Source: Arthrobacter agilis
GTDB lineage: Bacteria > Actinomycetota > Actinomycetes > Actinomycetales > Micrococcaceae
DNA length: 64,000 nt
Assembly: GCF_002157505.1 (NCBI RefSeq)
Contig: NZ_NFSC01000028.1
Location: forward strand, 372,001-436,000
Reading direction: 5' to 3'
Under the pieces are notes generated by a model. It saw nothing but the letters and a program-made list of their open reading frames with translations. It was not told where the DNA came from and did no database searches. Within the stretch, counting starts at the first letter, position 1. Every line of letters starts with the position of its first letter. This document shows positions 9,101 to 18,084 of this stretch, piece by piece. The translations under genes and the position numbers were made by a program.

Positions 9101-10042
9101 TCACACGAGTCCGCCGGCCAGCGCGGTCAGGGCGTAGGCCAGGTCCACGGGATAGGGGCTCGTGACCGAGACCGGCTCGCCCGTCCGGGGGTGGGCGAAG
9201 CCGAGCCGGTGGGCGTGCAGCCACTGCCGCGTGAGGCCCAGTTCGGCTGCCAGGTGCGGATCCGCACCGTAGGTGAGGTCACCGGCGCAGGGGTGCCGGA
9301 GCGCGGAGAAGTGCACGCGGATCTGGTGCGTGCGGCCGGTCTCGAGGTGCACCTCCACGAGGCTCGCACGGCCGAACGCCTCGAGCACCTCGTAGTGGGT
9401 CACAGAGTCCCGGCCTCCCTCCATCACGGCGAAGCGCCATTCGTGGTGGGGATGGCGCCCGAGGGGAGCATCGATGGTCCCCTTGAGCGGTTCGGGCAGG
9501 CCCTGCACGACGGCGTGGTACACCTTGTCGACCGTCCGCTCCTTGAAGGCACGCTTCAGCGCGGTGTAGGCGGGCTCGGTCTTGGCGACCACCATCGCGC
9601 CCGAGGTACCCACGTCGAGCCGGTGCACGATGCCGACGCGCTCGGGCGCGCCCGACGTCGAGATCCGGTACCCCGCGGCGGCGAGGGCGCCGACGACCGT
9701 GGGTCCCACCCAGCCCGGCGACGGGTGCGCGGCGACGCCGACCGGCTTGTCCACGACGACGAAGTCCTCGTCGTCGAGCAGGATGCCCATGCCGTCGACG
9801 GCTTCCGGGATCACGCGGTGCTTGTCCTCGGGGTCCGGCAGGTCCACGTCGAGTCGGTCGCCGGTGTGGACGCGGTCCGACTTCGCGAGGCGGGCCCCGC
9901 CGCGCAGCACCCTGCCGTCGGCGCACCACTGGGCGACCGCCGACCGGGAGACACCGAGCAGGCGTGCGAGGGCCGCATCGGCGCGGCTGCCGCCGTCGGA
10001 CTCGGGGACGACGACCTCCTGGTGTTCATCGGCCATCGTCAT
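9101..10042 (-). CDS. RluA-family 23S rRNA pseudouridine synthase (RluD-like)
   Basis: Converts uridines to pseudouridine in RNA; position next to lspA is typical of RluD-like enzymes in actinobacteria. An N-terminal S4 RNA-binding domain (residues ~18-75, [16 protein letters not shown]) is followed by the catalytic domain, with the nucleophilic aspartate in [12 protein letters not shown] near residue 140 and the later GRTHQIRVH motif. The ATG at 10042 is four bases below GGGGAG; a GTG at 10045 and an ATG at 10036 are alternatives. It overlaps the end of lspA by 17 bases, indicating co-transcription. Confidence 0.92.
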   Translation of the reverse strand: MTMADEHQEVVVPESDGGSRADAALARLLGVSRSAVAQWCADGRVLRGGARLAKSDRVHTGDRLDVDLPDPEDKHRVIPEAVDGMGILLDDEDFVVVDKPVGVAAHPSPGWVGPTVVGALAAAGYRISTSGAPERVGIVHRLDVGTSGAMVVAKTEPAYTALKRAFKERTVDKVYHAVVQGLPEPLKGTIDAPLGRHPHHEWRFAVMEGGRDSVTHYEVLEAFGRASLVEVHLETGRTHQIRVHFSALRHPCAGDLTYGADPHLAAELGLTRQWLHAHRLGFAHPRTGEPVSVTSPYPVDLAYALTALAGGLV

Positions 10043-10877
10043 CACGCTCCCCGATCCTGCTCTCGGGCGCGTCGGCCGCCCGCCCGGCCGTCGCCTGCGT
10101 GTCCGAGCTGCGCCTGCCGTCCATGCCGATGCCGCGCAGGGTCAGGATGCAAATGAGCACCACCCCGCTCACGACGGCCGAGTCGGCGATGTTGAAGATG
10201 GCGAAGTTCGGCAGCGCGATGAAGTCCACGACGTGGCCCTGGCCGAACGAGGGTTCCCTCAGGAGCCGGTCCGTGAGGTTGCCGAGTGCCCCGCCGAGGA
10301 CCAGGCCGAGCGCCACCGACCAGCCCCACGAGGCGATTTTCCGCACCTGCAGCGCGATGGCGACCGCGACGACCACCATGATGATGGTGAAGACCCAGGT
10401 GTAGTCCGTCCCGATGGAGAAGGCCGCTCCCGGATTCCGGATGAAGCGCCAGTTGAGCAGGGGCGGGAGCACGGGGATGACTTGGCCCTCGCTCATCGTC
10501 GACACCACCCAGGCCTTGGTGAGCTGATCGGTCACGTAGGCGGCGAGCGTGCAGAGGAGCATGACGACGGCGTAGCGGGCCGGGACCCGGCGGGCATGCC
10601 CCCGCCCGGGAGCTGCGCCGGGGGCCGCCGCACCGTCCGCCCGCCCAGGACTCGGGGAAGCAGGTTCGGGGCCGGCAGGTTCGGGGCCGGCAGGTTCCTG
10701 GCCGGCAGTACCCTGGGAGGCCGGTTCCGGGACGGCAGGTCCCCGGGAGGCGGGGCTCGGTGCGAAGTCCGCGGACGTGGTCTCCGGGGACACGCGATCC
10801 GAGGACTGGGCGTGCGGGAGGGCGGACGATCCGGTCTGCGGCTCGGGTGCGGGTTCGGCGGGCTGGTGCTCGTTCAC
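10026..10877 (-). CDS. lspA: Lipoprotein signal peptidase (signal peptidase II) with long N-terminal extension
   Basis: Inner-membrane aspartic protease that cleaves prolipoprotein signal peptides. Four membrane segments start at about residue 103 ([15 protein letters not shown]). The two catalytic aspartates are in GNLTDRLLR and FNIADS, and NPGAAFS is also conserved. The family is usually 160-190 aa; here ~100 extra residues precede the first membrane segment. They are Pro/Glu/Ala-rich, contain a run of PEPAG-like units, and are encoded by a 15-bp tandem repeat. The GTG start has no obvious Shine-Dalgarno, so the start is uncertain. It overlaps the pseudouridine synthase gene, and a hairpin separates it from divIVA. 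Confidence 0.92.
   Translation of the reverse strand: MNEHQPAEPAPEPQTGSSALPHAQSSDRVSPETTSADFAPSPASRGPAVPEPASQGTAGQEPAGPEPAGPEPASPSPGRADGAAAPGAAPGRGHARRVPARYAVVMLLCTLAAYVTDQLTKAWVVSTMSEGQVIPVLPPLLNWRFIRNPGAAFSIGTDYTWVFTIIMVVVAVAIALQVRKIASWGWSVALGLVLGGALGNLTDRLLREPSFGQGHVVDFIALPNFAIFNIADSAVVSGVVLICILTLRGIGMDGRRSSDTQATAGRAADAPESRIGERDDDGR
10660..10749. repeat. 15-bp tandem repeat inside lspA
   Basis: Six units of 15 bp, the first two identical (GCAGGTTCGGGGCCG) and the rest degenerate, encode a Pro-Glu-Pro-Ala-Gly-type repeat in the N-terminal extension of LspA. The unit is a multiple of three, so copy-number change would keep the frame. Confidence 0.75.
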
Positions 10878-10934
10878 GATCTGTCCAAGGTGTAGGCGCT
10901 GGGGTGGTCGGCCGCGGGAGCGGCCGGAACGGCG

Positions 10935-10979
10935 GAAGGGCCGGTCCCCGGGATTTGCGCCCCCGGCAACCGGCCCTTC
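10935..10979 (-). terminator. Hairpin terminator after divIVA
   Basis: A perfect 11-bp outer stem, GAAGGGCCGGT (10935-10945) with ACCGGCCCTTC (10969-10979), encloses an inner CCGGG/CCCGG helix. It lies 36 bases beyond the divIVA stop and upstream of lspA. There is no strong T run. Confidence 0.6.
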
Positions 10980-11014
10980 TCCTGCTGCCCGGCGGAACCG
11001 GGCGGAACGTCCTG

Positions 11015-11644
11015 CTAGGAAGCCGCCGCGTCGGTCGCGAGGGAACCCCGGGCGTCCAGGTCGCGCAACTGGCCTTCGATGTACGCCTTGAGGCGGGCAC
11101 GGTAGTCGCGCTCGAACCCGCGCAGCTGCTCGACCGTGCTCTCGAGCACGGACTTCTGGTCCTCCAGCTCGCCGAGGATCGTGCGGCTCTTGGTCTGGGC
11201 GTCGTTGACGAGGCCGTTGGCCTCGAGCTGGGCCTCGGCGATGATCTTGTCACGCTGCTCGAGACCGGCGGTGACGTACTCGTCGTGCAGGCGCTGCGCC
11301 ATGGCCAGGACTCCGGCGGCGGACTCGGCAGTGCCGGTCGACGCTGCGGGGGCGGGTGCCGGCGTGGGCTCTTCGACGTCGGCGGCGACCTCCGGCAGGT
11401 TGTCCTCGGCGGGAACCTCGTCGGTCTTCGTGCTGGCGGCGACCGGCGACGGTACGGCGGTCGTCCGCGAGGCGTCCGAGGAGCCTGCCGCGGCCTTGCG
11501 CAGTTCCTCGTTCTCGGAGTTCAGGCGGCGGAGCTCGACGACGATCTCGTCGAGGAAGTCGTCCACCTCGTCCTGGTCGTAGCCCTCGCGGAACTTCGTC
11601 GGCTGGAACCTCTTGTTGACAACGTCTTCTGGCGTCAGAGCCAT
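11015..11644 (-). CDS. divIVA: DivIVA/Wag31 polar growth protein
   Basis: Scaffold protein that binds curved membrane at poles and septa and directs wall growth in actinobacteria. The N-terminal membrane-binding domain is intact: MALTPEDVVNKRFQPTKFR then GYDQDEVDDFLDEIV (residues 1-36), with a coiled coil through about residue 52. A Pro/Ala/Thr-rich linker (about 53-105) separates it from a second long coiled coil (about 110-195). Length (209 aa) is on the short side for Wag31. The ATG follows GAGGTGA. It is the distal gene of the division cluster, 147 bases from yggT, and may have its own promoter (TATACG at 11751-11756, reverse strand). Confidence 0.94.
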   Translation of the reverse strand: MALTPEDVVNKRFQPTKFREGYDQDEVDDFLDEIVVELRRLNSENEELRKAAAGSSDASRTTAVPSPVAASTKTDEVPAEDNLPEVAADVEEPTPAPAPAASTGTAESAAGVLAMAQRLHDEYVTAGLEQRDKIIAEAQLEANGLVNDAQTKSRTILGELEDQKSVLESTVEQLRGFERDYRARLKAYIEGQLRDLDARGSLATDAAAS

Positions 11645-11791
11645 ATGGTCACCTCATACTGATAGGAGCCGGCCCGCCTCCTGGCGGGGCCGAGCTGCGG
11701 TACCGGACTGTGGACATGAACCGCTGGACTCACGTCGAACTGGAATTCAGCGTATATCTTCTGGAACTTCATCATGAAACGGACAGGGACG

Positions 11792-12082
11792 CTAGGCTGC
11801 GAGACCCGCCGACACCGACATCAGGATCAGCACCAGGATGAAGAGCACCAGGAATGCGAGGTCGAGCTGCACCCCGCCCATGCGCAGCGGCGGGATGAGC
11901 CGGCGAAGGCCCTTGACCGGCGGATCGGTGACCGAGTAGACGCCCGAGGCGAGCACGAGGGCCAGCTTCTGCGGGCGCCAGTCGCGCGCGAACCCCTGGA
12001 CGGCGTCGTAGATGATCCGCAGGATCAGGGCGAGCTGGAACAGCATCAGTACCAGGTAGATCAGGGCAAATACCAAACTCAC
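11792..12082 (-). CDS. YggT-family membrane protein
   Basis: A 96-aa integral membrane protein with two hydrophobic segments (about 3-23 and 72-92) and the family motif around SVTDPPVKGLRRLIPP in the loop. YggT proteins regularly lie between sepF and divIVA in actinobacteria and are suspected division or wall factors, with no proven biochemical role. Start is a GTG without a clear Shine-Dalgarno, 60 bases downstream of sepF. Confidence 0.88.
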   Translation of the reverse strand: MSLVFALIYLVLMLFQLALILRIIYDAVQGFARDWRPQKLALVLASGVYSVTDPPVKGLRRLIPPLRMGGVQLDLAFLVLFILVLILMSVSAGLAA

Positions 12083-12142
12083 GGAGCGGTTCCAGTCCTT
12101 CGGGCCTTGAGGGGGCGGACGCGACCGTGACGGTCGCCGGGC

Positions 12143-12661
12143 TCAGCTCTGGTTGAAGAAGCTGGTCTGCGCTTCGCTGGCCTTCAGGTCCTCGCCGAGG
12201 ACTTCAATATACGACGGCGACAGCAGGAACACCTTATTGGTGACCCGCTCGATGCTGCCGTGGAGACCGAACACGAGTCCGGCCGAGAAGTCGACGAGGC
12301 GCTTCGCATCGGCCTCCCCCATGTCGGTGACATTCATGATGACCGGGATCCCGTCGCGGAAGCTCTCGCCGATCAGCTTGGCGTCGTTGTAGGAGCGGGG
12401 GTGGATCGTGGTGATCTGGCGCAGGGCGGCGGAGTCCTCGCGGGACGACGGCGCGCGCTTGATCGGCGTGACGGGGGCACGGTATTCCTCGGCGGGGGCT
12501 ACCCGGGCGGCAGGCGCCGTCTCGAGATGGCGTTCGTCGCGGTCGTAATCCACTGAATAGTCCTCGTTCCTGCTGTGCGCGCTTTTCGCTTCGGGCTCGT
12601 AGTGCTCGTCACCGTCGGCGAGCCCAAGGTAGATCATTGTCTTGCGCAGTGCGCCAGCCAT
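12143..12661 (-). CDS. sepF: Cell division protein SepF
   Basis: Membrane anchor and organiser of the FtsZ ring, standing in for FtsA, which is absent from this cluster. The N-terminal [19 protein letters not shown] is the amphipathic/linker start; a charged spacer follows to about residue 80. The SepF core ([47 protein letters not shown]) spans about 82-160. The ATG at 12661 is supported by AGGAG five bases upstream; the frame is open for 46 more codons upstream but is not conserved-looking. It is 97 bases downstream of yggS. Confidence 0.94.
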   Translation of the reverse strand: MAGALRKTMIYLGLADGDEHYEPEAKSAHSRNEDYSVDYDRDERHLETAPAARVAPAEEYRAPVTPIKRAPSSREDSAALRQITTIHPRSYNDAKLIGESFRDGIPVIMNVTDMGEADAKRLVDFSAGLVFGLHGSIERVTNKVFLLSPSYIEVLGEDLKASEAQTSFFNQS

Positions 12662-12758
12662 GGTGACTCCTGTTCTGAGAGAGAGTGGATCGTGGACTCC
12701 GGGGGCGTGCCGCATGCCGCACCCGGCTACCCGTCGTGCCGCCGTTACAGCCTCGACG

Positions 12759-13517
12759 CTACCCCACGGCCGGACGCGGACCGAGGACATCAGAACCAAT
12801 CCGCAGGTGTGTCGCCCCTGCCGCGACGGCCTCCTCGAGGTCCCCGCTCATACCCGCCGAAACGGCCGTGGCGGACGGGTCGACGGCCCTCACCGAGTCG
12901 GCGATGCGCAGCAGCCGCTCGAACGCAGCCGCCGGCGGCATGCCGAGCGGCGCCACGGCCATCACGCCGGCGAGCCGCAGGCCCGCGGTGGCCGCAACGG
13001 CCTCGGCCAGTGCGCCTGCCTCCCGGGGAAGCGCTCCTCCCCGGCCGCCCGAGGTGGCCGCGGCGTCGAGCGTGAACTGGAGGAAGCACTCGAGGGGATC
13101 CCGGGCTCCGAGGCCGGCGTCTGCCCGCCGTTCCTGCTCCCCCGCGACCGCCTTGCCCAGCGCCGTGACCAGCGCGGCGCGATCCACCGAGTGCACGCTG
13201 TGCGCGTAGCGGACGACCGACTTCGCCTTGTTCGTCTGCAGCTGGCCGATGAAGTGCCACGTCAGCGCGAGGTCTTCCAGCTCGGCCGACTTGCCGGAGG
13301 CTTCCTGGTCGCGGTTCTCCCCGACGTCCCGGACACCGAGGTCCGCGAGGATGCGCACATCGGAGGACGGGAAGTACTTGGTCACGACGATGAGCTTCGG
13401 TTCCGCCCGCCCCGCAGCCTCTGCCGCCGTTGCGATCCGCCTCCGCACCGCACTGAGCCGGGCCTCGATGTCCCGCACCCGGACGTCGTCGTGCTGCACG
13501 GGTCCGTCCGGGGTCAC
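12759..13517 (-). CDS. YggS-family PLP-binding protein (PLPBP)
   Basis: Single-domain pyridoxal phosphate carrier involved in vitamin B6 and amino-acid homeostasis; no catalytic reaction is established. Family landmarks are the PLP lysine in [30 protein letters not shown], and the C-terminal [20 protein letters not shown] phosphate-binding region. The chosen GTG overlaps the pgeF stop codon by four bases (GTGA), giving 252 aa, close to the usual 230-250. The frame runs on upstream into pgeF and is not used there. Confidence 0.9.
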   Translation of the reverse strand: MTPDGPVQHDDVRVRDIEARLSAVRRRIATAAEAAGRAEPKLIVVTKYFPSSDVRILADLGVRDVGENRDQEASGKSAELEDLALTWHFIGQLQTNKAKSVVRYAHSVHSVDRAALVTALGKAVAGEQERRADAGLGARDPLECFLQFTLDAAATSGGRGGALPREAGALAEAVAATAGLRLAGVMAVAPLGMPPAAAFERLLRIADSVRAVDPSATAVSAGMSGDLEEAVAAGATHLRIGSDVLGPRPAVG

Positions 13518-14254
13518 GCCCGCCACACCAGCCCGGCGATGCGGCCGGACCCCGGTTCGCGGCGATGGGAGTAGAGCGCGGGATTCTCCAGCGTGCAGGA
13601 CGCGCCCTGGACCGGTTCGACCCGGACGGACGACTGCTCGAGCTGGCACCGAACCGCTGCGGGCAGGTCGAGCGCCGGCGTTCCGGCCCTCGTCCTGGAT
13701 GCGGCCTCCGGAAGGGTGCGTGCCATGGCACGCATCATGTCCTCGGGAACCTCGTAGCAGGCACCGCAGACGGACGGCCCGATCCACGCGGACAGGTCCC
13801 TTGCGCCCAGACCCCGCAGTGAGCGGACGGCACTCCCGATGATTCCGTTGCCGACACCGGCCCGACCGGCATGCACCACGGCCGTCGCACCGGTACCGCC
13901 GTCGGCGCGCGATGCGTCCGCGAGGACGATCGGCACGCAGTCGGCGACGAGCACCGCCAGCGGCTCGGTCCCGTGCGGGGAGATCATGCCGTCCGCGTCG
14001 GGCGCACCCGCCGTTCCGCCGACGACGGCGACCCTGTCCGAGTGGGTCTGGCTCATGAAGCGCAGCGATCCCGGGGCGATCCCCATGTCATCCTCGAGGC
14101 GGCGCCGATTGCCGCGGACGCCGTCCGGGTCGTTCCCGACATGGAGGGCGAGGTTGCCTGCCCCGGCAGAGGTGAAGGCCACCCGGAGTCCCGGACGCAC
14201 CTCCTCGCTCCAGTAGAACGGGGAGGTACGTCCGGGACCTGCGGCTGCCTGCAT
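13514..14254 (-). CDS. pgeF: PgeF/laccase-domain protein (YfiH family)
   Basis: Members are zinc-dependent purine nucleoside phosphorylases/deaminases, formerly called polyphenol oxidases; they are thought to repair mis-made peptidoglycan precursors in E. coli. Conserved features include MSQTHSDRV (first zinc histidine), VADCVPIVLAD (zinc cysteine region), VHAGRAGVGNGI (second histidine) and WIGPSVCGACYEV. Length 246 aa fits. The ATG lies 11 bases after ftsZ and lacks a clear Shine-Dalgarno, suggesting translation coupled to ftsZ. The classic ftsZ-pgeF-yggS-sepF order is preserved. Confidence 0.92.
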   Translation of the reverse strand: MQAAAGPGRTSPFYWSEEVRPGLRVAFTSAGAGNLALHVGNDPDGVRGNRRRLEDDMGIAPGSLRFMSQTHSDRVAVVGGTAGAPDADGMISPHGTEPLAVLVADCVPIVLADASRADGGTGATAVVHAGRAGVGNGIIGSAVRSLRGLGARDLSAWIGPSVCGACYEVPEDMMRAMARTLPEAASRTRAGTPALDLPAAVRCQLEQSSVRVEPVQGASCTLENPALYSHRREPGSGRIAGLVWRA

Positions 14255-14265
14255 GAACGTCCGGA

Positions 14266-15465
14266 CTACTTGAGGAAGTCGGGCACGTCGAGGTCGTCCG
14301 AGCGCCCGGCCGACAGATCGGGCTCCACGATGGCAGGAAGGTCCACGTCGAAGCCCGAGTCCGCGGGCACGGCCTGCATGTTCTGCGCACGCTGCTGCGA
14401 CCATGCGCCGAGGCCTGCGGTGGCTGCACCGGCCATGCGGTGCTGGTCCCCGCCGACACTCGGCGCGACGGCCGGCCTCGACGCGGGGGCAGCGGCTGCC
14501 ACCGGCTGCGAGGTGGCGTCGACCTGGTCGAACCCGGCCGCGATGACGGTGACGCGCGCTTCGTCGCCGAGCGCGTCGTCGATGACCGCACCGAAGATGA
14601 TGTTCGCCTCCGGGTGCGCGACTTCCTGGACGAGGCGGGCGGCCTCGTTGATCTCGAAGAGGCCGAGGTCGGAGCCACCCTGGATCGAGAGCAGGACACC
14701 GTGGGCGCCGTCGATGGATGCTTCGAGCAGCGGCGACGCGATGGCGAGCTCCGCGGCCTTGACGGCACGGTCCTCACCGCGCGCCGAGCCGATACCCATG
14801 AGCGCCGAGCCGGCACCCTGCATCACGGACTTCACATCGGCGAAGTCGAGGTTGATCAGGCCCGGCGTGGTGATGAGGTCGGTGATGCCCTGCACACCGG
14901 AGAGCAGCACCTGGTCCGCCGAGCGGAAGGCGTCCAGCATCGAGACGTTGCGGTCGCTGATGGACAGCAGCCGGTCGTTCGGGATGACGATGAGGGTGTC
15001 GACCTCCTCGCGGAGGGTGTCGATGCCGCTCTCGGCCTGGTTGGAGCGGCGGCGTCCCTCGAAGGTGAACGGGCGGGTGACCACGCCGATGGTGAGGGCG
15101 CCGAGGGAGCGCGCGATGCGCGCGACGACGGGAGCGCCGCCGGTACCCGTACCGCCGCCCTCTCCCGCCGTGACGAAGACCATGTCCGCCCCGCGCAGGA
15201 CTTCCTCGATCTCCTCGGAGTGGTCCTCCGCGGCGCGACGGCCGACCTCCGGGTCGGCTCCCGCGCCGAGGCCACGCGTGAGTTCGCGTCCGACGTCGAG
15301 CTTGACGTCGGCGTCACTCATGAGGAGCGCCTGTGCATCGGTGTTGATGGCAATGAACTCGACGCCGCGGAGTCCCACCTCGATCATGCGGTTGACGGCG
15401 TTCACGCCGCCGCCGCCGATGCCGACGACCTTGATGACGGCCAAGTAATTCTGAGGTGCTGCCAC
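14266..15465 (-). CDS. ftsZ: Cell division protein FtsZ
   Basis: Tubulin-like GTPase that forms the division ring. The N-terminal [17 protein letters not shown] and the tubulin signature [10 protein letters not shown] (residues 103-112) are intact, as is the T7-loop region ([11 protein letters not shown]). A variable linker from about 320 leads to the conserved C-terminal tail [10 protein letters not shown], the docking site for SepF and other partners. Start is a GTG, 399 aa. A 265-bp upstream region with unusual AT-rich palindromes separates it from ftsQ, so ftsZ very probably has its own promoter in addition to read-through. Confidence 0.98.
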   Translation of the reverse strand: MAAPQNYLAVIKVVGIGGGGVNAVNRMIEVGLRGVEFIAINTDAQALLMSDADVKLDVGRELTRGLGAGADPEVGRRAAEDHSEEIEEVLRGADMVFVTAGEGGGTGTGGAPVVARIARSLGALTIGVVTRPFTFEGRRRSNQAESGIDTLREEVDTLIVIPNDRLLSISDRNVSMLDAFRSADQVLLSGVQGITDLITTPGLINLDFADVKSVMQGAGSALMGIGSARGEDRAVKAAELAIASPLLEASIDGAHGVLLSIQGGSDLGLFEINEAARLVQEVAHPEANIIFGAVIDDALGDEARVTVIAAGFDQVDATSQPVAAAAPASRPAVAPSVGGDQHRMAGAATAGLGAWSQQRAQNMQAVPADSGFDVDLPAIVEPDLSAGRSDDLDVPDFLK

Positions 15466-15534
15466 GTCCTGTGTCCCTTGTTCGAATCTGTGTGCTGTAC
15501 GGGGGCTGCCGGTGATCCGGCTTCAACCTTTACC

Positions 15535-15580
15535 CGAAAAAACGTTAACGTTCAGGTTGAGAGTTAACGTTATGTCAAGT
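15535..15580 (-). promoter_or_regulatory. ftsZ upstream control region with GTTAACGTT repeats
   Basis: In this GC-rich genome an AT-rich patch holds a 12-bp perfect palindrome AACGTTAACGTT (15541-15552) and a second copy of GTTAACGTT (15563-15571) 19 bp away. On the ftsZ strand a consensus TTGACA (15573-15578) precedes them, but no good -10 is found 17-18 bp downstream. The repeats overlap where RNA polymerase should bind, as an operator would. Confidence 0.5.
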
Positions 15581-15730
15581 AACTTCTATGTTTGACGCTA
15601 GGTGCAAGCGTTCCGCGTTGCAATGACCGAACGCCGCGTGTCGGCATGTCGCTCGCTGCCCGCCTCCTTAAGGCTAGACTTTCCGCCCTGCTTCCGATGA
15701 CCCGAACACCTCGGCCCGGGACCTCCGGCC

Positions 15731-16543
15731 TCACCGCGTGACCGGACGGTCGGGAGTGCTCACATCGAACTCCTTCACCGGCGGGTCCGTGGCGCGCATC
15801 GCCAGCAGCGCCTCGAGTACCTTCGCCTTCTCGGCGCTGCGCTCGGCGCTCCCCCAGAAGATCTTCTGGTCCCCGGACAGCGACAGCTGGATCGAGTCGA
15901 CACTCCCGGCCGATGCGCTGTTGAGCCGGGACAGGACGGAGACGGGCAGTTCGGCCAGGACCGCGGTGATCGAGGAGAACACCTCGGAGTTGACCGCATT
16001 GGTCCCGCCGTCGATCAGCGGCAGCTTGACCTCCTCGCGCCGTGCGACACTCGACAGCTGGCGCCCCTCGGAGTCGATGAGCACGAACTCGCGCCCGCTC
16101 TGCAGCACCGCGACGGGCACACGCTCCTGGATCATGACCACGAGCGTCGACGGCGGCTCGGCTGCGATCTCGACGTCCTCGATGGGCGCCTTGTCCGCCA
16201 GCAGGCCGCGGACCTGGTCCGGCGAGATCCGGGTCAGCGACGTCCCCATCAGCGGAGCGAGTGCCGCGTCGACCTCGGTCGTGGGAACCAGAGAGTTGCC
16301 CTCCACCACGACGGTCCGCAGGGCGAGCGCAGGCGAGAAGACCACATACGCGACGACGCCGCCCAGGCACAGCAGCACGGCGATGATCGCGAGGACCATG
16401 TTGCGGACCCGGTGCGTCCGCCGTGGAGCCGGGAAGTCGAGCACCTTGCCCTGCGGCAGCGGGCCGTCCGTGCGCTCGAGCAGCGAGACCTTTCCGCTCC
16501 CCCGGTCCGCGGCACGCGTGGCGGGAGGCTTCCTCGGCGTCAC
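15731..16543 (-). CDS. ftsQ: Cell division protein FtsQ
   Basis: Bitopic membrane protein of the divisome, bridging early and late proteins. A basic cytoplasmic region (about 1-47, [17 protein letters not shown]) precedes one membrane segment (about 49-70). A POTRA domain follows (ALRTVVVEGNSLVPTTEVDAA, from about residue 76), then the beta domain with RVPVAVLQSGREFVLIDSEG. Length 270 aa. The GTG start overlaps the murC stop by four bases (GTGA). There is no ddl or ftsA between murC, ftsQ and ftsZ. Confidence 0.93.
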   Translation of the reverse strand: MTPRKPPATRAADRGSGKVSLLERTDGPLPQGKVLDFPAPRRTHRVRNMVLAIIAVLLCLGGVVAYVVFSPALALRTVVVEGNSLVPTTEVDAALAPLMGTSLTRISPDQVRGLLADKAPIEDVEIAAEPPSTLVVMIQERVPVAVLQSGREFVLIDSEGRQLSSVARREEVKLPLIDGGTNAVNSEVFSSITAVLAELPVSVLSRLNSASAGSVDSIQLSLSGDQKIFWGSAERSAEKAKVLEALLAMRATDPPVKEFDVSTPDRPVTR

Positions 16544-18084
16544 TCTCCGGCCTCCGGCGATCCGGGTGCGGTTCCGCGCTCCTTCAGCAGGTCGACGAGC
16601 TGGACCCCGTACTGGGTGACATCCCCCGCTCCGATGGTGAGGATGATGTCGCCGGACCGAGCGTGGCCCGTCACCGTGCGCAGGGCCTCGGCAGGGTCCT
16701 CGCTGTACGCGGCGCCGGCGCCGGGCATGAGCTGCGTGATCGTCCAGCCTCCGACGTCGTCGACGGGGTCCTCGCGCGCCGCGTAGACGGGGAGCACGGT
16801 CGCGGTGTCGGCGAGGGCCAGCGCGTCGGCGAAGCCGGCGGCGAATTCCCGGGTGCGCGAGAAGAGGTGCGGCTGGAAGAGGACGTGCACGCGGTGCTCC
16901 CCCGCCACCGTCCTGGCCGCGGTCAGCGCCGCCTGCACTTCCGTCGGGTGGTGCGCGTAGTCGTCGAAGACCCGGACGCCGTCGCCCTCTCCCCTCGCCT
17001 CGAAGCGGCGCGCTGCGCCGGAGAAGGAGGACAGCCCTGCTGCTGCGACGGCCGGATCGACGCCGAGTTCGAGCGCGACGGCGAAGGCCGCGGCGGCATT
17101 GAGGATGTTGTGGCGGCCCGGGACCCGGAGTTGGAGCTCCTGCTGGGCATCGAGGCCGTCGACGAGGAAGGAGAGCACGCTGTCGGTGGTGCTGCCGACA
17201 GCCCTGGTCCCGCTGATTCGAATGTCCGCCGTTGCGGCATAGCCGTACGTCCGGACGCGGCGTGCAGCGGGGACGCCTGCGGCGAGTGCTGCAGCTCCCG
17301 CGTCGTCGGCGCAGGCCACGAGGAGCCCGTCCTCGGGAAGGCGCTGCGCGAACTCCCGGAAGGCCGTGTGGACGGCGTCGGCGGTGCCGTAGTGGTCGAG
17401 GTGGTCCGCTTCGACGTTGGTGACGACGGCGATGCCCGGCGTGTAGTTCAGGAACGACCCGTCCGACTCGTCGGCCTCGGCCACGAACACGTCTCCTCCG
17501 GTCCACTCGGCGTTGACGCCGAGGGCGGCGACGTCCCCGCCGATGGCGAAGGACGGGCGAAGCCCGGCGCTGCGGAGCAGCACGGTGATCATGGCCGTCG
17601 TCGTCGTCTTCCCGTGCGTGCCCGCGACGGCAATGGCCTGCCGTCCGGTCATGGCGGCGGCGAGTGCCTGCGAACGGTGCAGGACGGGCAGTCCCCGGCG
17701 GCGGGCCTCGGCGAGTTCCGGGTTCGAGTCGCGGATCGCCGAGGAGACGACGACCGTCCCTGCCTCGGGGACGGCATCGGCGGAGTGGCCCACGTTCACG
17801 GCCGCGCCGAGCGCCGCCAGCGCGCGGAGGCCCCGGGACTCGGCGGCGTCCGACCCGGACACCTGCAGGCCCTGGCCGAGGAGGACCCGCGCGACAGCCG
17901 ACATCCCTGCGCCGCCGAGTCCGATGAAGTGCACGGGTTCCTGCAGTCCGGCATCGCGTGCCGGCGCGGTGCTGCTCGTTGCGATGCCGCTGCCTTCCGT
18001 TCCGCCCGATCGCCGGGCCGTCGTCGTTGCCTGATTCCGGAGGACCGGAACCGCCGGCCCTGCCGCCTCGTGTCCGGCGCTCAT
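16540..18084 (-). CDS. murC: UDP-N-acetylmuramate--L-alanine ligase
   Basis: Adds L-Ala to UDP-MurNAc, the first Mur ligase step, using ATP. The Rossmann-like N-domain motif [18 protein letters not shown] starts at about residue 52, the ATP P-loop is [11 protein letters not shown], and the central domain carries EADESDGSF. The first ~50 residues are an extra, Ala/Thr-rich tail not found in most MurC proteins, so at 514 aa it is ~40 residues long. The ATG overlaps the murG stop (ATGA), supporting the long start; an internal start would break this coupling. Confidence 0.96.
   Translation of the reverse strand: MSAGHEAAGPAVPVLRNQATTTARRSGGTEGSGIATSSTAPARDAGLQEPVHFIGLGGAGMSAVARVLLGQGLQVSGSDAAESRGLRALAALGAAVNVGHSADAVPEAGTVVVSSAIRDSNPELAEARRRGLPVLHRSQALAAAMTGRQAIAVAGTHGKTTTTAMITVLLRSAGLRPSFAIGGDVAALGVNAEWTGGDVFVAEADESDGSFLNYTPGIAVVTNVEADHLDHYGTADAVHTAFREFAQRLPEDGLLVACADDAGAAALAAGVPAARRVRTYGYAATADIRISGTRAVGSTTDSVLSFLVDGLDAQQELQLRVPGRHNILNAAAAFAVALELGVDPAVAAAGLSSFSGAARRFEARGEGDGVRVFDDYAHHPTEVQAALTAARTVAGEHRVHVLFQPHLFSRTREFAAGFADALALADTATVLPVYAAREDPVDDVGGWTITQLMPGAGAAYSEDPAEALRTVTGHARSGDIILTIGAGDVTQYGVQLVDLLKERGTAPGSPEAGE

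Noticed and set aside
5639-10156. Very long open frame on the plus strand opposite dnaE, the pseudouridine synthase gene and lspA
   Set aside because: Its composition follows the third-position GC of the genes on the other strand; no domain, start or ribosome site supports it. Such antisense frames are expected at about 69% GC.
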